The notes below the pieces were generated by a model that saw only the letters and a program-made list of their open reading frames with translations, made no database searches and had not been told where the DNA came from. Position numbers and translations under genes: made by a program. This document shows positions 1 through 9,205 of a stretch of DNA of 59,139 bases, one piece after another; position 1 is the first letter of the stretch; the number at the start of each line of letters is the position of its first letter. Source of the stretch: Planctomycetota bacterium (GTDB lineage: Bacteria; Planctomycetota; Phycisphaerae; Tepidisphaerales; Tepidisphaeraceae). The stretch is from positions 1 to 59,139 of the forward strand of contig JAPLNB010000152.1 of NCBI GenBank assembly GCA_026693085.1, given 5' to 3'.

Positions 1-2465
1 AGGGCGGATTGGGTGGGGGGGAGTTTCCCGGGGGGGCCGTCGAAGGCGGCGGCGAGGAGAGGGAGCCGGGATTCCTGCGAGGGGGTGAAGAGGGAGGATT
101 CGGGGTCGTACTTGTCGATGAACCAAAGACGGACGCAATGCTGAGCAGCGCCGGTGTTCCACATGCGGAAATTGGTGGTCCATTGATTGTTGAAGAGGTT
201 GACGAAGACGGTGGGTTTCTTTGGGACGAAGTCGAGGGAGTATTTCCATAGGCCGGGGGTGTCGAGGCTGACCAGAGGTGAGCAAGCGAAGCCCAGGCCG
301 ATCCCGACGCCTTGGCCGGCAGGGTTGGTGATGGTAAGGCCGCCGTTGAGCGCGAGAATGTGCCGGTTAGACCCGGGAACGATGTCGGTGGCGGGGTCGA
401 TGATGGAACCAAGTCGGGCGAGGCGGAATTGGGGTTGATCGACCTTGAGGGGCAGGCAGAGCCAGCCGGCTTCGGGCCAGGTGTCGGCGCCCTTGCCGAA
501 GGGGCTGACGACGATCTCGACATAAGGCAGACCGGAGTAGAGGTTGACGTTGTTCATTACCCTTGGCAGATCGGGATTTGTGGTTTCGGAGACAGAGGCC
601 GATGCGCAGTGGCCGGCGCGAGAGAATTCCACGTGGAAGTCGCGTGGAGAAGCTGCGGCATATGGCATCCGGGTGGCGGGTGGCATGGGGGGTTTGCCCA
701 GTTCGTTGGTGGCCCAGTCGGCTTTGATCTTCACGTAGGATTTGACGTAATTGGCGACCTGGTCGGCGTCGAAGCATTCGTAGAGGTATTGCCCCAGGCC
801 ATACGGGGACGACGCGTCAACAAGCTCCCGCTCGGAGCGTTTGTCGATGAGCGATTGGATGGTTCCTCGCTTTGGGTCAATCGTCACCTTGAAGAACTCG
901 TTTTCGAGGGTGTTAGTGGCGGCATCGGCGCGGAGTGAAGACGGGGCGGGTTGGGCGGGGGCGGGGATGTAAGTGCGGTAGCCCATGGGCGGGATGTCCC
1001 TGGCTACGAACGTGAGGACTTGCGGCATGATGAAGTGGCCCGGGAAGGGTTTCTGGTCGTCGATAGCCTGCAACGCCGAAACGAACTTGTTCGCGGGGAG
1101 ATTCACGCCGACAGGGCCGGATCGCGACCAGGGGAGCGGATTGTAGACGACAATGCGCAGACCCTGGGCATTGACGGAGGCCGCAAGACTTTGAGCCTGA
1201 CTTGTGCGGATCGGCTGGATGAGCTTCTCGGCCTTGCTGATGTACGCGGAGTGCTCCTCCCAGGATTCTTCGAGTCGCTTGAACCGGCCGGCGGCATGGT
1301 CCGCTCTGAATGCATCGCCGTAGGGGAATTTGACTTGGCCGGGGGCGTACTGGGTGACCCAATAGAGCGCGCCGCCCCAGGTGTGTTCGCCATAGAGCAG
1401 GCTGTTTTCGTAGGCGACGGCGACAGTGGGGGAGATGTCGGGGGTGTCGATGTTCCAGTCGCGGAGGATGGCGTTGAGGGATTCGGTGGCGGCGATGAGA
1501 GGGCGCACGGCGTGCGCGGTGATTGCGCCTTTGGGGTCGGAGAGGGGGCCGTGGATCCAGGTGTCGGGCATGTCGCCGCGGATGATGGGGAGGTCGGATT
1601 TTTCGGCGAGGATGGCGTCGGAGAAGTCGGAGAGGCGGCCGATCTTGATTTTGACGTTGGGGAGTTTTTGGGCGGCTTCGGCGAGGAGGGCTTTGACTTC
1701 ATCGGGGGTGGGTGGGCCGTGGTTGTCGCCGGTGTGGATGAGGGCGAGCCAGGTTTTGTGGGGCCAGTTGGGTGGGGGGACCAGGCCGGTGCCGTAGGAC
1801 TCGGCGGAGTACATGGTGAGGAGGCGCGAGCCATCGGGGCCTTCCCAGAAGAAGAGGGGCGGGACGCGTGGGGAGGAGGAGGCGGCGTTGCAGCCGAGGT
1901 GGAGGAAATCGACGCCGGCATGTTTGAGGATGGTGGCGATGGCCCAGGAGTGGCTGGGGACGTCGGTCATCTTGGCATCGCGGGGGAGGGGGAGGTTGGC
2001 GGAGTTGTGGAGGTTGGTGGAGAAGTCGAGGCCATGGACGAGGTCTTCGAGTTCGAGCAGTTCGGTGTGGGTGGTGAAGGGGAGTGCGTGGACGACGAAT
2101 CGGCCGGACTTGAAGGCGGCGAGGATGCGTTGCTTGCGGTCGGGGGTTTGGCCTGGCCAGTCTTCGAGGATTTTGTGCATGGGCCAACCGGGGATGGTCC
2201 AGGCGAATTGCTGGTTGGGGGGGAGGTCTTTGTTTTGATCGACGACTTTGAGGGCCTGGTCGATCATGGTGGTGCGGTAGCGTTGGACGACGTTGGCGGC
2301 GAGGTCGGTGTAGCCGATGTCGAAGTGGGTTTTGAAGACGATGATGACTTGGTCGACGCGGTTGGGTTGGGGGGTGGGTTGGGCGAGGAGATTGGTGGGG
2401 AGGAGAGGGGAGAGGGACATGGCTACTAGTAGCCAGGACAATGGGCGGGGGTGGCGGTGGAGCAT
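1..2465 (-). CDS. Secreted GH38-like (DUF5054-type) glycosidase, C-terminus beyond window
   Basis: A continuous minus-strand frame runs from an ATG at 2465 off the window start, giving about 821 residues so far. The N-terminus has a basic start, a hydrophobic stretch (residues 9-27) and a likely signal-peptidase site near LLAQ. The catalytic-type motif follows at residues 45-54 (KTHFDIGYTD); His47 and Asp49 match the zinc-binding pair of GH38 alpha-mannosidases. DUF5054 proteins share this fold-like N-terminus, so the protein probably cleaves a glycan outside the cytoplasm; substrate unknown. A downstream in-frame ATG at 2420 would lose the signal peptide, so 2465 is preferred. Upstream lies a divergent nucleotidyltransferase gene. 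Codons end almost uniformly in C, so the complementary strand carries long false Gly/Val-rich frames. Family call fairly sure, specificity not. Confidence 0.78.
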   Translation of the reverse strand, partial: MLHRHPRPLSWLLVAMSLSPLLPTNLLAQPTPQPNRVDQVIIVFKTHFDIGYTDLAANVVQRYRTTMIDQALKVVDQNKDLPPNQQFAWTIPGWPMHKILEDWPGQTPDRKQRILAAFKSGRFVVHALPFTTHTELLELEDLVHGLDFSTNLHNSANLPLPRDAKMTDVPSHSWAIATILKHAGVDFLHLGCNAASSSPRVPPLFFWEGPDGSRLLTMYSAESYGTGLVPPPNWPHKTWLALIHTGDNHGPPTPDEVKALLAEAAQKLPNVKIKIGRLSDFSDAILAEKSDLPIIRGDMPDTWIHGPLSDPKGAITAHAVRPLIAATESLNAILRDWNIDTPDISPTVAVAYENSLLYGEHTWGGALYWVTQYAPGQVKFPYGDAFRADHAAGRFKRLEESWEEHSAYISKAEKLIQPIRTSQAQSLAASVNAQGLRIVVYNPLPWSRSGPVGVNLPANKFVSALQAIDDQKPFPGHFIMPQVLTFVARDIPPMGYRTYIPAPAQPAPSSLRADAATNTLENEFFKVTIDPKRGTIQSLIDKRSERELVDASSPYGLGQYLYECFDADQVANYVKSYVKIKADWATNELGKPPMPPATRMPYAAASPRDFHVEFSRAGHCASASVSETTNPDLPRVMNNVNLYSGLPYVEIVVSPFGKGADTWPEAGWLCLPLKVDQPQFRLARLGSIIDPATDIVPGSNRHILALNGGLTITNPAGQGVGIGLGFACSPLVSLDTPGLWKYSLDFVPKKPTVFVNLFNNQWTTNFRMWNTGAAQHCVRLWFIDKYDPESSLFTPSQESRLPLLAAAFDGPPGKLPPTQSA

Positions 2466-2601
2466 TGGGGATAGGATATCGCGGGGGTGTCGGAGGAGAC
2501 AGAGGCGGACGACCAATGGCGGACGACAAATGGCCCAGGGTCTGTTGGGGCAGGGGAGCCGCTCCCAAAGAGGGGCGTCAGCGGGTACATTGTGCGGCGG
2601 C

Positions 2602-3132
2602 ATGGCAACCATTGGGAGACAGGAACTGGTTGAGGCGTTGACTCGTCTGGGCGAGTTGGCTGCCGCACAAGCGAAGAAGGTCGATCTGCTGCTGGTGGGT
2701 GGCGGGGTGATGGTTTTGGTTTTTGGGACACGACAGAGTACCCGCGATCTGGATGTCGTGATCCTGCCGCCTTCCGATGCGGCAGCGGTTCGCGCTCTGG
2801 CGGCAACGGTCGCGGATGAGCGCGGGTGGCCGTCCGATTGGCTGAACGATGCGGCCAAGGGATTCATGGTGAGTCTCAGCCGAGGGCCCGTGGTTTTTTC
2901 GTCGCCTGGGGTCGAGGTGTTCCGAGCCACGTTCGAACAGTTGTTGGCGATGAAGCTGTGTGCCTGGCGTGACGACGTGGACATCGCCGATGCGAGGCGG
3001 CTGCTTGAGGAACTGCCTGGGAGCTATGATGATGTGTGGAGGCGAGTTGCGCCCTATTTGCAGCTTGGCAGGGAGCTGAAGGCCAAGTACGCCTTTGACG
3101 ATCTATGGGAGGACTTGCATGGTGCGACTTGA
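2602..3132 (+). CDS. DUF6036/AbiEii-like nucleotidyltransferase
   Basis: A 176-residue protein with a minimal nucleotidyltransferase core: a Gly-rich turn (LLVGGGVMVL, residues 30-39) followed by the acidic pair of TRDLDVV (Asp49, Asp51). This is the signature of DUF6036 and AbiEii/AbiGii-type enzymes, some of which are toxins that modify tRNA or other targets. The start at 2602 places the catalytic core at the usual distance from the N-terminus; longer in-frame starts lie antisense to the signal peptide of the divergent glycosidase gene. The next gene overlaps its end by 14 bases, so the two are probably translated together. Whether it acts as a toxin or a housekeeping transferase cannot be seen from sequence. 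Confidence 0.72.
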   Translation: MATIGRQELVEALTRLGELAAAQAKKVDLLLVGGGVMVLVFGTRQSTRDLDVVILPPSDAAAVRALAATVADERGWPSDWLNDAAKGFMVSLSRGPVVFSSPGVEVFRATFEQLLAMKLCAWRDDVDIADARRLLEELPGSYDDVWRRVAPYLQLGRELKAKYAFDDLWEDLHGAT

Positions 3133-3475
3133 ACAACTGGCCGAAGCGGCTCTGACGGGGGACGCACTGGACCTGCGCAGCTTGACACAGGACTGGCTGA
3201 GGGCAAATCCTCGAATTGCTGACTGCCCTCGTCCTGCTACCCAAGACAGGGAGATTCTGGTGGTGTGCGCGGCGTTGGTGGAGTTGTTTGCGGAACGGAC
3301 GAACCAGGCCCCACCGGCGTGGTCGGCGGAGATCGGATCTCTGACGGAGCCGCGTTTCCTCGTGCGATCCGCATCAAGCATGAAACGCCTGCGTCGGATG
3401 TGTGAGGCCGAATCGCCGGTGGCGCTCCGTCGGCGAAATCTCTTCGCGCCTGCGGGTTTCCTGCAGTCCGCATGA
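3119..3475 (+). CDS. Small partner of the nucleotidyltransferase
   Basis: A 118-residue soluble protein starting at ATG 3119, inside the last codons of the nucleotidyltransferase gene. It contains a Leu/Ala-rich helical first half (LAEAALTGDALDLRSL) and a conserved-looking tail with AESPVALRRRNLFAPAGF. No signal peptide, membrane segment or named domain is recognised. I recall similar proteins beside DUF6036 nucleotidyltransferases, which fits an obligate partner, perhaps an antitoxin or specificity subunit; that role is inference from the overlap only. The region after it (3476-3537) is short and the next gene is convergent. Confidence 0.68.
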   Translation: MVRLEQLAEAALTGDALDLRSLTQDWLRANPRIADCPRPATQDREILVVCAALVELFAERTNQAPPAWSAEIGSLTEPRFLVRSASSMKRLRRMCEAESPVALRRRNLFAPAGFLQSA

Positions 3476-3537
3476 AGGGCTGATCTGATGGCAAGGTTCG
3501 TGCTGAGGCAGTTCGCGGCGGGGGTGGTATCCGCGAC

Positions 3538-5253
3538 TCATTTGCCGGGCTTGTAGCGGTAATTGAATCGGCCGTTGGGGGCGCTGTCGCCGTGGAGGAG
3601 GAAGGTGGTGGGGTCGGCGAGGGATTGGATGTTGTCGGCCCAGTGGAAATCGAATTGGAGGGGGTCTTTGGCGAGGTTGAGGAGAGGGCGGGGGATGACG
3701 AGTTCGAGTTGATTGGCTTTGGTGCGGTAGGTGATTCTGGCGATACGGGTCCATTGGTTGTTGGACCATTTTTCGAGGGTGCCGGCGGGGTGGTTGATGA
3801 GGAAATCGTAGCCGTTTGAGCCGGTGGCGGGGTTGGAGTCGGAGTCGATGAAGAGGAGCATCCAGTTCTGGTCGGTGGGGGGGGTGAGTGGGGATTGGGT
3901 TTGGGCGAAGAAGTAGATGAACTCCTGGTCGCGGGCGACTTTGAGGCGGGTGAAGTCGTTTCGGCCGGTGGTGTCGGTGTATTTGAGGTTGCCGAAGCCG
4001 GGGTGGTCGCGGTGGGCGGTATCGGCGATGGTGTCGCGGTATTCGGGAGCGACGTCGAGCCAGTCGGAGAAGTCGGCGTCGATGCGGATGGTCTTTGTGG
4101 CGGTGGCGGGGGGGACGGGGCGGGCGCCTTTGAATTTGCGGATGTTGGCAACGAGCTGATAGTAGTAGGCGTCGGCGTGGCCGGCCTTCATAGGCTCGAT
4201 ATCGCGGCTGAACTCGTGGTTGTATTGATCGACGAAGAAGGTTCCGCCTTTGGGGAGGGGTTTTCCGAGGAAGGGTTGGCGGCCGTCGCCGAGAAATCGC
4301 TGGGCGACCCATTCGTTCCAGCCGGTGATGAAGACGAATTGGGGATCGACTTGAAAGGCGCGGCGCCACTGTTCGTCGAAGCAGAGGCCCTTTTCGGGGG
4401 TGAATTGGTTGGGGGGAGGTTGTTTTCCATTGTGGAAGCTTCGGCCGATGTTGGAGGTGGGGTGTTGGGCGACGTTGACGCTGATTTGTTCGGGTTTGTC
4501 TTTGGAATCGTGCCAGCCGGGTTTTTGGGGGTAGTGGTCGAGCCAGGGCCACTTGTCGTGGCCGTCTTTGAACCAGCCGCGGGGGTCGGACCAGGCCCAG
4601 GAGTGGCGGATGGTGAAGAATTGTTTTACTTCGGGGGAGAGGTCGTCGGGGGGAGTGAGGAGGAGGGGTTTGCCGTCCCAGATGAACCAGAGTTGGGGGT
4701 AGAGTTTTTTGGCGTAGAATTGCTCGTATACTTTTTGGACGGTTTTGGCGCTGTGGGTGTTGGCGAGGAAGGCGATCTGGGGGGTGGTTTGGCCGGTCTT
4801 GCGGATCTCGTCCATGGTCTTGCAGACGGTCAGATAGACCTGGTCGTAGGTGAAGGCGTTGGTGACGTCGAAGAAGAGGACATCGACGCCGGCGTCGGTG
4901 AGCATCTGGAGGTGTTTGCGGATGACGAAGGGGTCGTCGCTGCGGTAGTAGCCGAAGAGAGGCTCGGCCCAGAAGTGAAATGCGCCGGGGGGGCCCCATT
5001 GGGGATTGTCGGGGTTGGCGGCGAGGATTTGGGTGATGTCGTGAAGCGGAGTGCCGTGGGAGCCGAGCCAGAGGAAGTAGAAGATGCCGACGGTTTTGTT
5101 TTGGCGGGGCGGGCCGACGTGATCGGAGGTGGGGAGGGATCGTCCGAGGGAGTCGGTGGCGACCCAGGTGTCGCTCATCAGATCCCAATCGGCTTTGGCG
5201 TGGGTCGCCAGGGCCATCGCAACCGCCACCACGAATACGCTGAATTGGGTCAT
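3538..5253 (-). CDS. Secreted GH99-like hydrolase with CBM9-like C-terminal domain
   Basis: 571 residues with a signal peptide (1-20, ending THAKA). The first 380 residues resemble the GH71/GH99/WbsX-like TIM barrels: KTVGIFYFLWLG at 53-64, a strand ending LFFDVTNAF at 126-134, and the characteristic GWNEW at 311-315. From about residue 388 (IRIDADFSDWLDV) a beta-sandwich of the CBM9-like/DOMON type follows, with a LLFIDSDSNPATG motif, suggesting carbohydrate binding. It probably acts on an external polysaccharide after export. It is divergent from the gluconolactonase-like gene at 5350, with 96 bases between starts. Exact GH family uncertain; no catalytic acid assigned with confidence. Confidence 0.75.
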   Translation of the reverse strand: MTQFSVFVVAVAMALATHAKADWDLMSDTWVATDSLGRSLPTSDHVGPPRQNKTVGIFYFLWLGSHGTPLHDITQILAANPDNPQWGPPGAFHFWAEPLFGYYRSDDPFVIRKHLQMLTDAGVDVLFFDVTNAFTYDQVYLTVCKTMDEIRKTGQTTPQIAFLANTHSAKTVQKVYEQFYAKKLYPQLWFIWDGKPLLLTPPDDLSPEVKQFFTIRHSWAWSDPRGWFKDGHDKWPWLDHYPQKPGWHDSKDKPEQISVNVAQHPTSNIGRSFHNGKQPPPNQFTPEKGLCFDEQWRRAFQVDPQFVFITGWNEWVAQRFLGDGRQPFLGKPLPKGGTFFVDQYNHEFSRDIEPMKAGHADAYYYQLVANIRKFKGARPVPPATATKTIRIDADFSDWLDVAPEYRDTIADTAHRDHPGFGNLKYTDTTGRNDFTRLKVARDQEFIYFFAQTQSPLTPPTDQNWMLLFIDSDSNPATGSNGYDFLINHPAGTLEKWSNNQWTRIARITYRTKANQLELVIPRPLLNLAKDPLQFDFHWADNIQSLADPTTFLLHGDSAPNGRFNYRYKPGK

Positions 5254-5349
5254 ATCTTCAGATTCCTCTTCCCTATCTACCTCGTTGGGCGTGCGTCGAT
5301 GCTGGCAATCCGAAGCCGCCGGTGGTATTCATTTCTCAGGAGAAATCCC

Positions 5350-6252
5350 ATGAAGACAACATTGCCCCTGTTGATTGTGGCGTCGCTGTTCACGCTGTGC
5401 TCAGATTCACTGGCTGCGGTGAGCGCGATCATCGCGCCCGGCGCGAAGGTGGAGAAACTGGGCGGCGACTATGCGTTCACCGAAGGCCCTGCGGCGGACG
5501 CGGAGGGGAATGTTTATTTTACCGACCAGCCCAACGATCGGATTGTGAAATGGTCGATCGACGGGAAGCTGTCGGATTTCATGAAGCCGTGCGGGCGATC
5601 GAATGGGTTGTGTTTTGACGCGAAGGGGAACCTGATTGCGTGTGCGGATGAGAAAAACGAGCTGTGGTCGATCTCGCCGGATGGCAAACACACCGTTCTG
5701 GTCAAAGAGTACAACGGCAAGCTGCTGAATGGTCCGAACGACGTCTGGGTTCGGCCTGACGGGGGGATGTATTTCACGGACCCGTTTTACAAGCGGGACT
5801 ATTGGAAGCGCGGGCCAAAGGAGCAGGATGGGGAGCACGTGTACTATCTATCGGCGGACTACAAGACGCTGAGGCGGGTGACGACGGACTTGAGGCAGCC
5901 GAACGGGATCATTGGGACGCCGGACGGCAAGATTTTGTATATTGCGGACATTGGGGCGAGCAAGACGTATTCGTATGAGATCCAGGCGGACGGGTCGCTT
6001 GGGAACAAGAAGCTGTTTTGCTCGATGGGGTCGGATGGGATGACGATTGACGACCAGGGGAACGTGTATTTGACGGGCAGGGGCGTGACGGTGTTTGATA
6101 AGGGTGGGCAGAAGATCGTGAATATTCCCGTGCCGGAGGGTTGGACGGCGAACGTGTGTTTTGGCGGGAAGGACAGGCAGACGCTGTTCATCACGGCGAG
6201 CAAAGGTGTGTACGCCGTCCGCATGAACGTGAAAGGCGCGGGCAGCCAGTGA
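5350..6252 (+). CDS. Exported SMP-30/gluconolactonase-like protein
   Basis: 300 residues, ATG at 5350 with AGGAG 8 bases upstream. The signal peptide spans about residues 1-21. The remainder reads as a six-bladed propeller of the SMP-30/gluconolactonase/LRE family: repeats with EGPAADAEGNVYFTD, SNGLCFDAKGNLIAC, NGPNDVWVRPDGGMYFTDP and PNGIIGTPDGKILYIAD. The metal-ligand positions expected in this family (Glu of EGP, Asn of GPND, Asp of the later blade) are present. Members hydrolyse sugar lactones to aldonic acids; an exported copy beside secreted glycosidases suggests periplasmic sugar oxidation products as substrate. A much longer in-frame extension upstream is antisense to the GH99-like gene and was discarded. 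Confidence 0.85.
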   Translation: MKTTLPLLIVASLFTLCSDSLAAVSAIIAPGAKVEKLGGDYAFTEGPAADAEGNVYFTDQPNDRIVKWSIDGKLSDFMKPCGRSNGLCFDAKGNLIACADEKNELWSISPDGKHTVLVKEYNGKLLNGPNDVWVRPDGGMYFTDPFYKRDYWKRGPKEQDGEHVYYLSADYKTLRRVTTDLRQPNGIIGTPDGKILYIADIGASKTYSYEIQADGSLGNKKLFCSMGSDGMTIDDQGNVYLTGRGVTVFDKGGQKIVNIPVPEGWTANVCFGGKDRQTLFITASKGVYAVRMNVKGAGSQ

Positions 6253-6265
6253 TTGCGGCGGCCGG

Positions 6266-6928
6266 CTACCTGAACGGATCGAAATGCTCCGTATGCAGCG
6301 GGAAGGACTGCCCGCAGATGGTGCGATCGATGAAATCGCAGTGGCCGTCGGCAAACAGCGCATTGCCGCGCTGTGGGCTGTGGCGATTGCTCAGGAGGTT
6401 TCCGCCGAAGAATCCCACTTCGAATATGTTGAAGGCGCCATCGTCCAGCGTCTCGACGGATTCGTCGATGGCGTAGATCTTGGTCGAGGGCGACACGATT
6501 CGATGCACTCGTATGGCGTGCGCGGGGCCGAAAATCCAGTAGTTCAAGGAATAGCTGTACGGATACGCGCCCAGCTTGGTCAGGTGATGGCTGGCCGGAT
6601 CATCGGAGGGGCAGACCATCACTTTGGCCAGGGTGGTCTTCAGGTAGGGCCAGAGTCGGCTTTGGTTCAGTTCAGCGGTGGGCGGCCAGCAGATCCAGGT
6701 TTCCTTGGGGTCTGCGGTGCTCGTATTCGCCATGGGCGGCGAATTGCGGTTCTCGAGGGCATACATTGCCAGCGCCTGGCCGAGCTGTCTGAGGTTTGAG
6801 GCACATGCGATTTGTCTGGCGGCCTCGCGTGCCCGGCGTAGCGCCGGCAGGAGCATGGCGATGAGAATCGCGATGATCGCGATCACCACCAAAAGCTCAA
6901 CCAGCGTAAACGCTTTGCGTGTTCGCAT
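6266..6928 (-). CDS. DUF1559-type prepilin-like protein
   Basis: 220 residues starting at ATG 6928 ([11 protein letters not shown]). The N-terminus is a type II secretion/type IV pilin leader: two or three basic residues, cleavage before Phe with Glu at +5, then a long hydrophobic helix (residues 7-27) and a [21 protein letters not shown] segment that is typical of planctomycete DUF1559 proteins. Near the C-terminus [15 protein letters not shown] matches the H-x9/10-DG motif of these proteins. They are numerous in Planctomycetota and thought to be processed by a prepilin peptidase and to sit in the envelope, but individual roles are unknown. The upstream in-frame extension to 7024 lacks a credible leader. 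Confidence 0.88.
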   Translation of the reverse strand: MRTRKAFTLVELLVVIAIIAILIAMLLPALRRAREAARQIACASNLRQLGQALAMYALENRNSPPMANTSTADPKETWICWPPTAELNQSRLWPYLKTTLAKVMVCPSDDPASHHLTKLGAYPYSYSLNYWIFGPAHAIRVHRIVSPSTKIYAIDESVETLDDGAFNIFEVGFFGGNLLSNRHSPQRGNALFADGHCDFIDRTICGQSFPLHTEHFDPFR

Positions 6929-7124
6929 GAGCGATTCTGCTCCCGCTGCGTCTGCCACGTTACGGAGATCATCTCCGACGCCACAGTATGATACGCCGTG
7001 TCCGCCGGGAAGATCGAAGTCCACCCAGTTTCCGGGGCGGCTGCGTTTGGCGCTGCTCTTGACCTTGGCCGCATTCTCCGCCGAGAATCAGGCTGTGTTT
7101 TATTTCACGAAAGGACATCTGTTC

Positions 7125-7880
7125 ATGCGCAGATTCATTGCACTGTTCATTCCCGCCTTGGTGGTGTCTGTCGGCTGCTCCTCCGGTCACGTGAACTGGG
7201 CCAACGAAGGCGCACCGGCCAACACCGGGTTCTTCACCAAGCAGTTCAATTTCGAGAGCCAAACGCGCAACTACAGCGTCTTTGTCCCGCACGTCTACAA
7301 CCCCGGCACGCGATATCCTGTGATTGTCTTTCTTCATGGCGTGCTTGAATCCGGCTCGGATGGCAAGAAATGCGTTACCGTCGGCATTGGCCCCGCCGTC
7401 AGTGAACGTGCCAAGGACTTCCCCTTTATTGTTGTCTTCCCGCAGTCCGGCTCCGACTGGAAAGGCGAAGAAAAAGTCCGCCTCTGCCTCGCGACGATCG
7501 ATCAGGTCCTCAAGGACTACCCGGCCGGCGATCCCGATCGCGTGATCCTGACCGGCCTGTCCAATGGCGGCGACGGCACCTGGTCGATCGGCGCGGCCCA
7601 CCCCGAACGATTCGCCGCGTTGGTTCCCATGTGCGGCGAAGGCAAATACGATGATGTCCCGAAGCTCACCAAGACCCCCGTTTGGTGCTTCCACAACTCG
7701 ATCGATCCGTTCCGCTCCTCTGGCAACGCCCGCGAAATGTGCGACCGCATCAAGGCGGCCGGCGGGAATGTCAAATTCACGCAATATTCCACCTTCGGCC
7801 ACGACTGCTGGAGCAAAGCCTATGAGGAAGGCGAAATCTTCCAGTGGATGCTCAGTCAGCGCCGGGGCCCAAAGTCCTGA
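7125..7880 (+). CDS. Alpha/beta-hydrolase lipoprotein (esterase/depolymerase-like)
   Basis: 251 residues from ATG 7125, preceded by AAGGA. A lipobox (VVSVGC, Cys18) predicts a lipid-anchored envelope protein. The fold is an alpha/beta hydrolase of the PHB-depolymerase/phospholipase-carboxylesterase group: oxyanion strand VIVFLHGVLE (66-75), nucleophile elbow GLSNGG (Ser146), acid at Asp194 in HNSIDPF and His226 in FGHDCW. Similar proteins remove acyl or feruloyl groups from polysaccharides, which would suit the neighbouring secreted glycosidases; substrate is inferred only. The reading frame extends upstream without a stop, but that part is antisense to the prepilin gene. Confidence 0.83.
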   Translation: MRRFIALFIPALVVSVGCSSGHVNWANEGAPANTGFFTKQFNFESQTRNYSVFVPHVYNPGTRYPVIVFLHGVLESGSDGKKCVTVGIGPAVSERAKDFPFIVVFPQSGSDWKGEEKVRLCLATIDQVLKDYPAGDPDRVILTGLSNGGDGTWSIGAAHPERFAALVPMCGEGKYDDVPKLTKTPVWCFHNSIDPFRSSGNAREMCDRIKAAGGNVKFTQYSTFGHDCWSKAYEEGEIFQWMLSQRRGPKS

Positions 7881-7908
7881 CGCGCACATCAGAGTCCCAG
7901 CGCCGCGA

Positions 7909-8439
7909 TCAGCCCGCCTTCAACTCCCAATCGATATTGATTTCCTCAGCCAGTTTCGCGAGGGTTTCCCTGAGTTTGCTGATCGATGTGGTCCGCGGCA
8001 CCGAGAGGACCATTTCCATCTCAAACAGCGGCGTGCCGGTGATCGGCGCCGCAGCGAGTTTGGTGTCCAGGCTCTCGATATTCACGCGCATCTCCCGCAG
8101 CAGATGGGAGAACCGGTGCACGAGTCCGGGCTGGTCGATCGCCGTGGCGGTCAGCCGGTATGGCATGGCCTCGGCCGACGCCCCCACGTTCACCGCTGTC
8201 GCCGGCCGGACCTCGGCCGCCAGGCCGCTCTTCTGCGAGAGTTGCCAGGCCTCGCTGCGCAGCCGTTCGAGCGTCTCCGGGGCGCCGGCGACCAGGACCA
8301 TGATCGCAAATTGTCCGCGGAGGTTGACCATGCGGCTGTCCTCGATGTTTCCGCCGCGTTGGAAGATGTATTCTGAAACTTCATCCACCAGGCCCGGCCG
8401 GTCGCTGCCAATTGCGCTGAGAATCACATGCTGCGTCAT
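7909..8439 (-). CDS. Two-ACT-domain regulator, GcvR-like
   Basis: 176 residues holding two ACT domains: the first at about 1-80 (VILSAIGSDRPGLVDEVSEYI) and the second at about 92-172 (YRLTATAIDQPGLVHRFSHLL). The DRPG/DQPG turn marks the ligand-binding loop. This matches GcvR, the glycine-cleavage-system repressor partner, and related stand-alone ACT proteins that sense amino acids. No DNA-binding domain is visible, as expected. No gcv genes are in the window, so the controlled pathway is unknown. It is convergent with the esterase gene (28 bases apart). Confidence 0.82.
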   Translation of the reverse strand: MTQHVILSAIGSDRPGLVDEVSEYIFQRGGNIEDSRMVNLRGQFAIMVLVAGAPETLERLRSEAWQLSQKSGLAAEVRPATAVNVGASAEAMPYRLTATAIDQPGLVHRFSHLLREMRVNIESLDTKLAAAPITGTPLFEMEMVLSVPRTTSISKLRETLAKLAEEINIDWELKAG

Positions 8440-8537
8440 ATCGCATCCTCACTGAAGATGCCCCCATCATAGGCCACCGGCGGCCGTTCGTCATGGTGGT
8501 TTGCCACCTGCCGGGAAGGCGGATAGGGTAGTCGCCA

Positions 8538-9197
8538 ATGTCCGACTCACAACGTGACGCTCGTATTCCCGTGCTTGTGCTGGCCGCGGTGCTGGGCGTA
8601 TTCGTCTGGTCGGGGCTTGCGCCGCGGGATCGGTTCACGTGGTATTTGGAGGTCTTCCCGGCGGCATTGGCGATTCCGTTGCTGGTGCTCACATACCGGC
8701 GGTTCCCGCTGACCTCGATCGCATATGCGGTGATCGGTTTGCATGCGGTGATCCTGCTGGTTGGTGGTCACTACACGTACGCCGAGGTGCCGCTGTTCAA
8801 CTGGATACGCGACGCGTTTCACTTGTCGCGGAACCACTATGATCGGATCGGGCATTTTGCGCAGGGTTTTGTGCCGGCGATCGTGGCGCGGGAGGTGCTG
8901 CTGCGACGATCGCCGTTGCGGCCGGGCAAGTGGTTGTTCGTGATTGTGTTTTCCATCTGCATGGCGATCAGTGCGCTGTACGAGCTGTTCGAATATGGGG
9001 TGGCGGTGGCGACCGGTTCGGCGGCGGATGCATTTCTGGGCAGCCAAGGCGATCCGTGGGACACGCAGAACGATATGCTTCAATGCCTGATCGGCTCGGT
9101 GACGGCGTTGGTGCTGATGTCGCGGTGGCACAACCGCCAAATGACCGCGATCTCAAAACACGAGTCCGATTCGACTGCCAGGGTCGGGAAGACGTGA
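8538..9197 (+). CDS. DUF2238 (YjdF-like) integral membrane protein
   Basis: 219 residues with about six hydrophobic segments (roughly 10-26, 34-50, 54-75, 110-120, 135-160 and 180-202). The central motif RNHYDRIGHFAQGFVPA and the later ALYELFEYGVA plus GDPWDTQNDMLQCLIG match DUF2238, the YjdF family, an inner-membrane protein of unknown function. The conserved His, Glu and Asp residues face the same region and could bind a ligand or metal; this is inference. It ends 8 bases from the convergent accD stop. Confidence 0.86.
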   Translation: MSDSQRDARIPVLVLAAVLGVFVWSGLAPRDRFTWYLEVFPAALAIPLLVLTYRRFPLTSIAYAVIGLHAVILLVGGHYTYAEVPLFNWIRDAFHLSRNHYDRIGHFAQGFVPAIVAREVLLRRSPLRPGKWLFVIVFSICMAISALYELFEYGVAVATGSAADAFLGSQGDPWDTQNDMLQCLIGSVTALVLMSRWHNRQMTAISKHESDSTARVGKT

Positions 9198-9205
9198 ACA
9201 GGCCA

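Noticed and set aside
951..2429. Long plus-strand frame rich in Gly, Val, Glu and Asp
   Set aside because: It is antisense to the GH38-like gene, whose C-ending codons create a Gly/Val/Glu-rich shadow; no motif and no ribosome site.
3895..5349. Plus-strand extension in front of the gluconolactonase-like gene
   Set aside because: Antisense to the GH99-like gene; the true start at 5350 has a ribosome site and signal peptide.
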